In this document: positions 21,034 through 30,400 of the stretch, in pieces
Layout: each line of letters begins with the position of its first letter
How positions within the stretch are numbered: position 1 is the first letter of the stretch
From: Azolla caroliniana
Lineage: Eukaryota > Polypodiophyta
Direction of reading: 5' to 3'
Assembly: GCA_043228905.1 (NCBI GenBank)
Contig: JBHGNT010000005.1
Span: 1,674,001 to 1,738,000 of the forward strand
Length of the DNA: 64,000 nt
Notes under the pieces: model-generated
What the model saw: the letters and a program-made list of their open reading frames with translations, nothing else
Databases searched by the model: none
What the model was told of the DNA's origin: nothing
Program-made: the position numbers and the translations under genes

Positions 21034-21051
21034 TTCACGTCGGGTTCACCA
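21034..21051 (-). other. Primer binding site of element B (tRNA-Trp)
   Basis: The plus strand equals the tRNA-Trp 3' end (TTCACGTCGGGTTCACCA), four bases from the LTR at 21056. Confidence 0.88.
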
Positions 21052-21055
21052 AATA

Positions 21056-21780
21056 TGTTGCGTTGCTACGCGCGTGCGTGCGTGGCGAAGGGCGGGACCA
21101 CGGGGGTCTTGGACTAAGGAGTAGAGGAGAAGGAATCGGACATGGAATGGAAGCTTGGCTCAAGAAGAAGAAGAATGAACAAGAGATTAGATCGAACAAG
21201 AGGAAGATGGGAGACAAGATGATCAACAAGATGTATTAAAACGAAATGAACGATTACAAAATGGTGGCCGCATAGGCCGCACCAAACGACTACTCGAAAC
21301 CCTAACCGACGAAAATGAAGATAAAGATAAAGAAACCCTAATCCTAACCCTAACGCTCGACCTATGTGGTATACCTCGCACACTCAAAATAGGCAACCCC
21401 CACAATGGTGCCTTCCCTCTCCTTTTATAGCACAAGGAGGGAAGACCGTTTACAAAAGTGAGACTAAAATATCCCCTTTCATTCAAAGGGGATATTTGCC
21501 TTGATTTGGGGAGGGTGAGATTGATGGCCCCTTAACTCCCACCTCCACACAAACAACTAGGTACCTATGTACCGCATAGTACCTCTCTCTCTCTCGCGCG
21601 TGGATGTGCGCACAAGACCACATCACCTTTATACCTTAGGGATCTTATGGGGCATTTCTAGCACCATACACTTTACCCTTATTACTATTACAAATACATT
21701 ATGTACGTGTGCAACGTTGCACATCGCTCTTTGGCTCTCGTTGCTCGGGTTTCCGCTTGTGGACGAAAATCTTCACGACG
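21056..21780 (-). repeat. 5' LTR of element B
   Basis: 725 bp starting TGTTGCG. The right end reads CGACG where the partner has CGACA. Telo-boxes (AAACCCTAA) lie at 21297-21305 and 21333-21341, and CCGT follows at 21781. Confidence 0.9.
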
Positions 21781-22123
21781 CCGTCAAATAACGCGTGAGA
21801 TGCATCTGAATTACCAACCGCACTTGATTTATAAAACCCTGAAAATGTGCTCTTGATCCATCGAATTTAGCTAGGAGGCTGATTTTGGGCTCCTTAAGAA
21901 CTCCTTGACTGTCGACTTTTAGTTGTTGTAAAGCTACTATTGCCGACTCTAGTTGTTGAACCCTTCGTGTAAACTCGTTGTGTATTTGTTGCTTCTCTAC
22001 TGAAACCTTCTGTAGGTCTTCAAGCAATCGTTGATTCTCCAACTCTAGTGATGTAAACTTGCTTTTGAGATTTTCCATTTCTACAACAAGGGCGAAGTAT
22101 TCTTGTGGGTTGCCAGCAACCAT
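21781..22123 (-). pseudogene. Element A gag, N-terminal part
   Basis: The ATG at 22121-22123 (MVAGNPQEY) opens a Gag whose first 80 residues are a predicted coiled coil (MENLKSKFTSLELENQRLLE, then QQLESAIVALQQL). Then comes AKFDGSRAHFQGFINQVRL, the start of the sushi/Tf1-type capsid. Element B interrupts it after RYLT, and the frame continues at 3369 on the minus strand. Such Gags form the particle in which reverse transcription occurs. Confidence 0.8.
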
Positions 22124-22167
22124 GGGTACTTACTAGTGTTTGTGGAAGAGGCTAGACAAGAAGAAGG

Positions 22168-22179
22168 AATTCGAATCAA
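22168..22179 (-). other. Possible self-primer binding site of element A
   Basis: On the minus strand the bases just inside the LTR are G, then TTTGATTCGAATTCC. No tRNA 3' end (TGG...) is present. Twelve of these bases (TTGATTCGAATT) are the perfect complement of AATTCGAATCAA at 22328-22339, about 34 bases downstream of the LTR TATA box, that is, near the expected 5' end of the element RNA. Tf1/sushi elements prime reverse transcription with the 5' end of their own RNA. The fit is inferred. Confidence 0.5.
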
Positions 22180-22181
22180 AC

Positions 22182-22619
22182 TGTCAGAACCAAGAGAGAA
22201 GGTAAAGTGATAGAAGAAAGATATAAAGAGATCACAAGAAGAGGAATGAAATGATAAGAGAAGAATAAATGTATTAAAGTAGAATAAGAATGGATACAAT
22301 ATAGGTGATGAGAGCTTAAGACTAGTGTTGATTCGAATTGGTTTTGAGAAAAATTGTAAGTCCATATTTATAGGTTCCTATAGAATAACCTAGTGATTTC
22401 TATAATGTTCTAGAATGTTCTAGATCTAGAATATTCTAAGATGTTCTAGGATATTCTAGAATGTTCTAGAACATTTACAATATCAGTCTATTACAAGAAG
22501 TAGCTTTTATTATTTTATATAATCATATGTTATCTTAATGGTTAGGTTCTTGATTATGTATTACAAGGTATTGGGTTCAAGCCCAAGTGAAGCCACATAA
22601 TGTTCACGAATTCATGACA
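22182..22619 (-). repeat. 5' LTR of element A, with heat-shock elements
   Basis: Bounded by TGTCA (22182) and TGACA (ending 22619), a perfect 5-bp inverted repeat. Read on the minus strand it has heat-shock elements at 22408-22471, then a TATA box (TATAAATA, 22366-22373), then the gag start at 22123, so it is the 5' LTR of element A. The right boundary is less certain because the last 42 bases recur in the tandem array that follows. Confidence 0.65.
22408..22471 (-). promoter_or_regulatory. Heat-shock element cluster in the LTR of element A
   Basis: Alternating TTC/GAA modules with 2-bp gaps. TTC-GAA-TTC lies at 22408-22420, GAA-TTC at 22429-22436, and a perfect four-module TTC-GAA-TTC-GAA at 22454-22471. 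It lies 35-100 bp upstream of the minus-strand TATA box. This is the binding pattern of heat-shock transcription factors. Confidence 0.75.
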
Positions 22620-23450
22620 CATGGTCGCTCACGTCTGTTGGTGTTCACTCATGCTTGTTGGTGTTCCAGTTCCCGGTGAGGACCGGACATGGTCACTCAC
22701 ACTCACATTGGTGTTCAAGTCTCTGGTGAGGACCGTACATGGTCGCTCACACCCATTGGTGTTCCAGTTTCCAGGGAGGACCACACATACACATGGTCAC
22801 TCGCGTTCACTCGTGCTCCTATTTCTGGTGAGGATTGCTCATGGTTACTCAAGCCCAAGTGAAGCCACATAATGTTCACGGATTCATGACACATGGTCGC
22901 TCACGTCTGTTGGTGTTCCAGTCTCCGGTGAGGACCGCACATGGTCACTCATGCTTGTTGGTGTTCCAGTTCCCGGTGAGGACCGGACATGGTCACTCAC
23001 ACTCACATTGGTGTTCAAGTCTCTGGTGAGGACCGTACATGGTCGCTCACGCCCATTGGTGTTCCAGTCTCCGAGGAGGACCACACATACACATGGTCAC
23101 TCGCGTTCACTCGTGCTCCTATTTCTTGTGAGGATTGCTCATGGTTACTCAAGCCCAAGTGAAGCCACATAATGTTCACGGATTCATGACACATGGTCGC
23201 TCACGTCTGTTGGTGTTCCAGTCTCCGGTGAGGACCGCACATGGTCACTCATGATTGTTGGTGTTCCAGTTCCCGGTGAGGACCGGACATGGTCACTCAC
23301 ACTCACATTGGTGTTCAAGTCTCCGGTGAGGACCATACATGGTCGCTCACGCCCATTGGTGTTCCAGTCTCCGAGGAGGACCACACATACACATGGTCAC
23401 TCGCATTCACTCGTGCTCCTATTTCTTGTGAGGATTGCTCATGGTTACTC
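22578..23450. repeat. Higher-order tandem array, about 300-bp units
   Basis: CAAGCCCAAGTGAAGCC starts units at 22578, 22850 and 23150, giving one 272-bp and two 300-bp units. Inside each unit a monomer of about 50 bp (ACATGGTC-x-CTCAC ... GGTGTTCCAG ... GGTGAGGACCG) repeats five or six times. The open frames seen here are by-products of the repeat. It is followed by a purine-rich tract (AAGGGGAGGATAA, about 23520-23532) and the LTR at 23533. Confidence 0.9.
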
Positions 23451-23532
23451 ACTCCTCAACGTACTTTGGTTTTCTCTTTCAGCTCACCCCTACACCACGC
23501 TTTCGAAAAGGCGGTCATAAAGGGGAGGATAA

Positions 23533-24048
23533 TGTCACAAACATGACAACAATCATATAAAGATTTGAACTCATGACCTCTTGTATATAGTCAAGTGTTG
23601 TGTTCTAACCAACACATCCAAACATATGGTGTTATATATATTTTTGTAGATTATTAGTAGATTATCCATTTCAAGTTCTAGGAGTGTTTAGAAAGTTCTA
23701 GAACTAGAAGGTTCTAGAGGGTTCTAGAATATTCTCCCGAATATTCTAATGCATGTACTTCGACTCACAGTATAAATACTTGTAACCTCTTTGGTCCCTT
23801 TGAAGGGATTCAACATCAATCATTGGCACATCAATCTAGTATCTCGTCTAGCCCCATCTTCTCTCCTTGATTTACATCTCTCTCTTTATGCTCTTGTATT
23901 GTTCCTAGCGTCTTAAGTTCCTCATCTCGTCGCTCCCAACTTCCCAAGTTTCTATCCCCATCACGTCGAGTTCCACGATCGTAATCTTATCGGTCGTAGC
24001 CTTGTCATCTGTGCTTTGTCGTAGTCTAGCGTTGGTGTGTTCGTGACA
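23533..24048 (+). repeat. LTR of a second heat-shock-element retrotransposon (probable 3' LTR)
   Basis: TGTCA...TGACA ends. Heat-shock modules at 23696-23746 are followed by a TATA box at 23771-23778, so it reads on the plus strand. The purine-rich tract directly to the left fits a polypurine tract, making this a 3' LTR whose internal part lies left and is mostly lost. Its layout matches the LTR at 22182-22619 in mirror image: a tRNA-like stretch, heat-shock modules, TATA. It is inserted in the copia fragment that resumes at 24049. Confidence 0.6.
23696..23746 (+). promoter_or_regulatory. Heat-shock element cluster
   Basis: Modules TTC-GAA (23696-23703), GAA-TTC (23707-23714), a perfect TTC-GAA-TTC trimer (23722-23734) and GAA-TTC (23739-23746). 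They end about 25 bp upstream of the TATA box at 23771. Confidence 0.75.
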
Positions 24049-25432
24049 CTATTCTTCGAACGATCCTCGGTATTCTCCTCCGTTATCCGCTCAGACTGCT
24101 TTCAATTTCCGGTTGGTCTCCCTCTCGGCTCTCACCTAGAACTCCTTGAAGACGGATAACACCTAGTCCTTCGTCTTCAATACGGAAGCCCACAACTTCC
24201 AACTACAATCATCGATGAAGGTCACAAAATATTGTGAACCGGCATTCGACTTTGTGTCGACATAGCATACGTCAGTGTGCTCGAGTTCCAACGGCATTTG
24301 CTTCCTTGTCGGGGGCCTAGTTCGAAAGACAGTTCTGTTCTGCTTGCCGGCCAAGCAATCGGTGCACTTCTCGAGTTGCACGTTCTTCACCTCTGGAATG
24401 AGGTTGTCATCGGCAAGTCTTCGCATCCCCTTCTTGCTCATGTGGCACAACCTCTTGTACCACAGCACACCAACACTGCTGACTGCCACATTTGCTTCTT
24501 CCCGACGTATCCGAGCATGCATTAGATATAGTGTGTTGGTTTTCCAGGCTCGAGCCACAATCAGGCTCCCTTTGCAAAACTTCATGACGTTGTTTCAAAT
24601 GCTACTTGTGTAGCCTTCATCATCCAGCCGACCGGCTGATATCAAATTCAGTCGAACTTCCGGAACGTATCAGACATCCTTTAGCACTAGTCGGCACCTG
24701 GTTGACGTCAGCAGACACACATCTCCTATGTTGACAATTCGACATGCTCCTTCATTTCCCATCTTTCCGGCCTTGTATGATGAGAAGCACTTTCGGTTGG
24801 GGTTAGGTAAAATGACGCACCCAAATCGACCACCTGTGTTGATTCATCATCGACAAGATTTAGATCGCTTTGCTCACTGATGAGTAGTAGTTCCTCTTCA
24901 CTTGTCTCGATTGTTGTCATGTCTTTCCAATCCGGATTCTTCTTCGAATCTGCACTGATAGTTTCCCCTTTCTACTTTCGGAAGTGTCAACAATTCTTCT
25001 GGAAGTGTCCCTTCCTCCCACAATAGAAGCACGTGGGCCTTCCCCTTGACTTCGATCTCGCCCCCGACTTCTCCTAGTTATGTGGACTCCGATTCCGACC
25101 TCTTCCCCCAATTCATATCGCCTTCCGTGACTAAGGATTTTGGGTCAAAATTTGCCTCTTTATCCTTCCGACGAGCTTCCTTGTTCAACAAACTCGGCTT
25201 CACCTTCTCTAGGGATAAGTGTTTCCCTTCCGGTTCAGCAAGTCCTAATGTGATAACGAGTGTCTCCCAACTATCCGGAAGGGATCCAAGCAATAGTAGT
25301 GCTAGTACCTCGTCAGCTAGAGGTACTTCTAGAGAGGTGGTTTTGGTTTATGAGCCCATGGAAGGCATTCAGATAATCCCCCATGTTAGAGCCATCTTGA
25401 TACTGGAGTCTCACAATCTTGCTAAAGACTAA
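24049..25432 (-). pseudogene. Ty1/copia fragment: gag, pre-integrase and integrase start
   Basis: Minus-strand copia remains in normal order. A Gag piece (SKIVRLQYQDGSNMGDYLNAF near 25430-25340, then LGSLPDSWETLVITLG) is followed by a CCHC-like region near 25000 and a GAG-pre-integrase motif (LCHMSKKGMRRLADDNLIP). The first integrase part (CTDCLAGKQNR, then LEHTDVCYVDTKSNAGSQYF, then VTFIDDCSWKLW) comes last. The frame is broken by stops and shifts. Its downstream pol is cut off at 24048 by the LTR. Confidence 0.85.
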
Positions 25433-27290
25433 GACCCCTCTTGATGTATGAGATGAGGTTCAAGTTCAGGTTATTATGGTAACACAAAGGCGTTTTCAAA
25501 ACTATTGATTTTTTCATGGCGGCTCCCCGAGGCTCAATCATGTATGTTCGCTTCATGAATAGTTTACACATGAAAAAATGTTAACAATAAACTATGTGTT
25601 TGTGTCTGCCCATATGGTTTCGGCTCTTTAAGTCCTATTACGAGAACCCCGAAGTGCACTTAGACCTATAGTCTAAACATGTTTTATAGTCATATGTATC
25701 AATAATGTTGTATGGTCTTGGTCATATTTAAACTCGAAACCTTGAGAACAAAGCCATTAAACACTTGAATAGGTTGCTCGTATTGAATGTTCAATGTTTT
25801 ATGCATATAAGAGATTTGCTTTAAGGCATGTGCCCATATATGTTTTTTAAAAGAAAACATATGTGTCTAGAAACTTCATTTCCCCCTCATTAACTTGACA
25901 ACTATGTTGGTACATTACCCAACCTCAAGTCTCATTGTTACGATGGCATACCATAAGGAGCAACCTAATGGTCAAGCCAACACAAGCCACCTTTTCGTAG
26001 TAGGCCCATGTGGCCCATCACATGGTTACGTCATTATAAATGCCTTTTGTAATGATGATATCATGGTGGCATCATAATCATGTAACAAGTGAGGGATGTT
26101 GGATGTGCGTGCCATAGGAGCAACCTCACATGAAGTTGATCAAACCCTTACACTCACTACGTCATTGTGGCTATGCTTGTTTCATTGTTATACATCATGA
26201 AATCGAGGCGACCAACAAGGATATAACAAAAATAAAATTTTGTTGTAAAAGGATAGTGATTACGCCATTCTCACAAAAATGCAAGGATGGCCACCAAGAT
26301 CCTTACCCCGAAAGACAACCATCGATCAATTTACATGATGTAACAAAATTCTAATATACAAACATATATGTTCATGACATGTATACGATTAAATACACAT
26401 ATGTATATATAAAAGAATCATTAACCAAACATAAACCAATCAATGATGTAAACGAGATACGTAATCGAGATATATAGCCTCTACCCACACGCGACATCCA
26501 AAAATACAAGAGTGACGTAATTTACGAAATCGATGTATTGGCCTCTTACACATACGACACAAATCGCATGTCTAATATTATATAACAATTGATGTATTAA
26601 CCTCATACAACACAAATCGCATATCCAATATTATATAACAATTGAGGTATTGACCTCATACACATACGTAACAAATGTAAGTGAACGTAATATGCAATCG
26701 AGGTATTGACCTCTTACGCATACAACACAAATCGTATATCTAATACATGGCAATTGAGGTATTAACCTTATACGCATACATGTGTAGGTTTTATACAACC
26801 AAACGATTACCACTACAACATATTTTAATGATTGAAATTAATACATAATGACATAAACATGATGAGAATGGGAGAAGAAAGAATAGGAAAAAAACTTAAG
26901 GGAAGTACCAAAGTTTCTTTGTTGATACATTACTGAACCACAAGTTTAGAGTCTCGACTTAGCCAAAAGATCCCAAATGAGAGTAGTTAGCCCTCATATT
27001 TATAGCCAGACCTAAGGCCCCCAAGCAAGATCATACTTGGCCCTTATGGGTAACAAAAGGATGTGGATTCGTGGAACATTACTAGATGTTATGGATTGTA
27101 GTAGACAATTTATGGAAGCTTGTGGAATTCTATTCTACCTACTTTGTCATTCCTTAATTCAAATAAACTATGTCTACCCAACTCAACATCCCCACATCCT
27201 TATTGTCTTCCTTTCTTTTAGCAACACTTTTATTACTAGTGGGAAACCTGAAAGTGAAGTGAAAATCCACAAAGAATAAAGAGAAATGTA
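25433..27290. other. Gene-free AT-rich interval
   Basis: No supported coding region. Short open frames lack codon structure or recognisable motifs. A 53-58-bp tandem repeat lies at 26465-26790. Confidence 0.6.
26465..26790. repeat. Degenerate 53-58-bp tandem repeat
   Basis: Six imperfect units around ATTGAGGTATTGACCTC-x-TACACATAC, starting near 26467, 26530, 26586, 26639, 26695 and 26751. The core contains a short palindrome (GAGGTATTGACCTC). Confidence 0.75.
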
Positions 27291-27299
27291 CAAGTGTCG

Positions 27300-27485
27300 A
27301 TTAGACACTAAAGAGCTTAGAAGCACTCAAAGTAAAGAGTATAAATTTGCAATGTGAAGGCTCTAAGGTGCAGACAATCAAATAGAGATTGCTTAAAGAA
27401 GCTAAATTCATGCAGTTGGTTTCGATCAAAGACCTTATTATTGCGGGCCGTCCAAATAGCCAAAAGTGTTCCCCAAACCTTTGGC
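27300..27485 (-). pseudogene. LINE ORF2 C-terminal remnant
   Basis: The minus-strand translation gives KVWGTLLAIWTARNNKVFDR followed by a short open tail to a stop near 27315. The W-x5-IW-x-ARN-x-KVF pattern is typical of the region after the zinc-binding reverse-transcriptase domain of plant non-LTR retrotransposons. Nothing else of the element is readable. Confidence 0.45.
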
Positions 27486-30400
27486 CAAGAAATCTATGAG
27501 AAATAAATCTTTACTACCTTCCACTTATATATGTCCCCCGACATCCAACACCAAAACCCAAGATTTGTGGTTTCATTGATCCTTCCCTTGTCTTGAAATT
27601 GCATGGTGCACAAATTATTGTAATAATAAAAACACAATAATATCATGGAAAATGATAACCTCGGTCGCACGCTCTTGGATCCACCTTATGTATAACTTAA
27701 CAATAGTGTGGATCCACCTTTACAATAGTGTTTTTATTCGATCCACTTTATGTAGATCTCTTGAATTGTTTGGCTTTATCATGGAAATCCCTCAAATGAT
27801 TTGGCTTGAGTTGTTCGTTTCACGATTAGGTTCGGTTTGGTTTAAATTTCAAAAAAAAAAAATAGTTTCAATTTGAGACTCCCTAATCAAATCAAACCAC
27901 TATCAATTACTAGTTACATTATTCATCCAAAAGAAAGTTCATACATCAAGTTGTAACAACTTCATGGGAAGGTTTCACCATAGAATTACATGGGATCAAG
28001 GTATGCATTGATTAGGAGTATTTTTAAGAGCATAAGCATATCTGGGAAGTATTCCCTTGACTAGATACTCTATTATGTTTTATACATTACACATAAAAAC
28101 TAGTCAAACACTCAAATTATCTCTATGTCTTTTTCAAAAAGGTAAGCTTATGTCCACGTTCTATAAATCACGAGCATCTAAATAATGTGTGTGTGTGTGT
28201 GTGTGTGTGTACTATAATAATAACATTGTATATATAATAAATCATGGAAAATGAGAACTTTAGTAGCATACTCTGTATATTTTGTATGATAAGGACATGA
28301 TTATATTTCCGAGCTTGGCACGATTGTTTAAGATATGGTCCATGTGATAATAATTCAAGTCTCCCAAAAAGCAATTATACAATGTTAGATATTTAAGCAT
28401 TGCCTATTTCCTATATAAAATATTAAATTTACTTAGATTTATTAGAATGGGCAACCAGATTCAAAGAATAGTGGAATTGGAATGAGTTGCTTGCATCTAA
28501 TGGTGGGAAATGTTGACGAAAGGGAACTAGTCAACTTTGAGACTAGAATAGGGTCAAACCAAAGGGAAGGAGCATTGGTGATCACAAATTTCCCATATAA
28601 AGTATGTATGTGTATATGTATCATTGTAGAACTCGAGTTCTAGTATGGGAGAATGGGCCAAGGTTGTCATAAGGTGAGTTAACTTGTACATTGACATGAA
28701 ATGCACGATACAAACAAATAGGCGTGCATGTAGAATTATGGATTGAAGTTCCACAACTTAGTTCTCAAAACAAAACCTTATTAATCCAATTGGTTGGGGT
28801 TCACCCACCTCATTGATATTAATTCAACAACCACCAACCTCATCAACATAATCAGGATATCCGTTGGTTCTTGTTCACACCAAAACTCCCCTTCAAGGAT
28901 CCATGAGGCCACATGAGCTTTATTTGCATAATCCCTTCACCCAAACTCCTTGTAAGTGCACCAAACCCACATCATTTGCTTCTCCTCTTCGGCTTTAGTG
29001 GTACTCTCCCATATGGATGCTATGTAGTAGTTTTACTCTCTAGTTAGCTTCCAATGCCATTGCAAAAATATCTACAAAGTTTTTCATCAATGAATGATGC
29101 TCAAATTTGAACTTCTCAATCACGATTTTTTTTATGTTAAGTATTATGGACACTAGATTTTTCACTATAACAATGTAACTCTTTTTGTCACATACCCTCC
29201 AACATTTTAATTTCAAATGGGAACTTTTTTAACCACATTCATCAACGAGCATAACTAGTGGCCTTTGTATTTCACTCTTGCAAAGGGCAACAAACACACC
29301 ATGAATTCCCTACTTCCATGATAATATTCTAGATCTTAGTAGGAAACTATATCCAGAGACATATTTTTTATCCTTAGAATCACAATTATCGAACATAACC
29401 CTCAACTTGTTGTCACTTTTCTAAATCAATTATGATTTTTGTCAAAACTACAACCAAATAAGCTAATTTGTGTTGAACATATACATGAAACTCTCAAGTA
29501 CATATCCCTTGGCTTGCCATAACACTCTCCTAAATTGATTGTGTGTTTTGACAACACTCCAACCCTAAACTTGCCATTACAACTTTCTAGATCAATTGTG
29601 TGTTTTGTCAACATTCCAACCAAATAAGCTAAGTTAGTTGGATCAACATTTGAGTTTTGAGTACATCTCACTCAACTACATATCAAACATGGCTTACTTT
29701 GATCTATTTAGCCTCGTTAGCTTACTCGGCATTTATGATGAAACCCACTTTCTTGATGTGCACAACTTATATTATATATTGGAATGGATACACTATTCAT
29801 TTACTCATTCTGGTCAGTATTTTTATCATGAGGTCATTAATTAGAGGATATGTGATCATATAGTGCACTATGCCCATTCTCAAATATACACAACCATGTT
29901 CACAATCCAACATCAACTAATTTCAACACTTTTTAAATAGATTCCACCCTTACATTATGAATGACCTTTTAATGAAGAAACAAACAATGTATTGAATAAT
30001 TTACCTGTGTTTGTATTGCTCAGTAACGCCAACACATATTATGCATAGAAATTGTAAGGTATCTTCAAATGTGTCTCTATAAAAGTTAAAGTTCATTTTC
30101 AAATATTTGGGGACACTTAACATAGTGAAATCAGAGATGTTTATTGACAATCCTATATGCTTATACAAAGAGATACAATGTCATCCTAAATACAAGAATG
30201 AATTCAACTTCCTATGGCTTGAGCCCTTCTCTACTAGGTATAAAAGAAATATTAAACTGTGAAAACCCTAAGGAATTGTATTACTTTTCCTTCAACGTAT
30301 TCTTCTAGGTAGATAAAACCGTATGCATGTTCTCAAAGGGATTCCACCGAATGATATAAATTGATACAAAGTCATTGTCCTTCTCCAAGCAAAGCTTTCC

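Larger units (their letters stand above)
3370..21780 (-). mobile_element. Element B: non-autonomous gag-only Ty3-like retrotransposon, interrupted by C
   Basis: LTRs of 721 bp (3370-4090) and 725 bp (21056-21780) bound the element. The primer site (21034-21051) adjoins the right LTR and the polypurine tract (4091-4103) adjoins the left LTR, so it runs on the minus strand. CCGT flanks both ends (3366-3369 and 21781-21784). It interrupts the gag of element A. Without element C the internal part is about 3.2 kb, and it encodes only a Gag-like protein plus repetitive sequence. I find no protease, reverse transcriptase, RNase H or integrase in it, so it would need proteins from a relative such as D. 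It resembles what are called TR-GAG elements in plants. Confidence 0.85.

Noticed and set aside
22621-23546. Repeated open frames of 60-90 codons (GVPVPGEDRTWSL-like)
   Set aside because: They come from the higher-order tandem array; no start context, and the same phrases recur in other frames.
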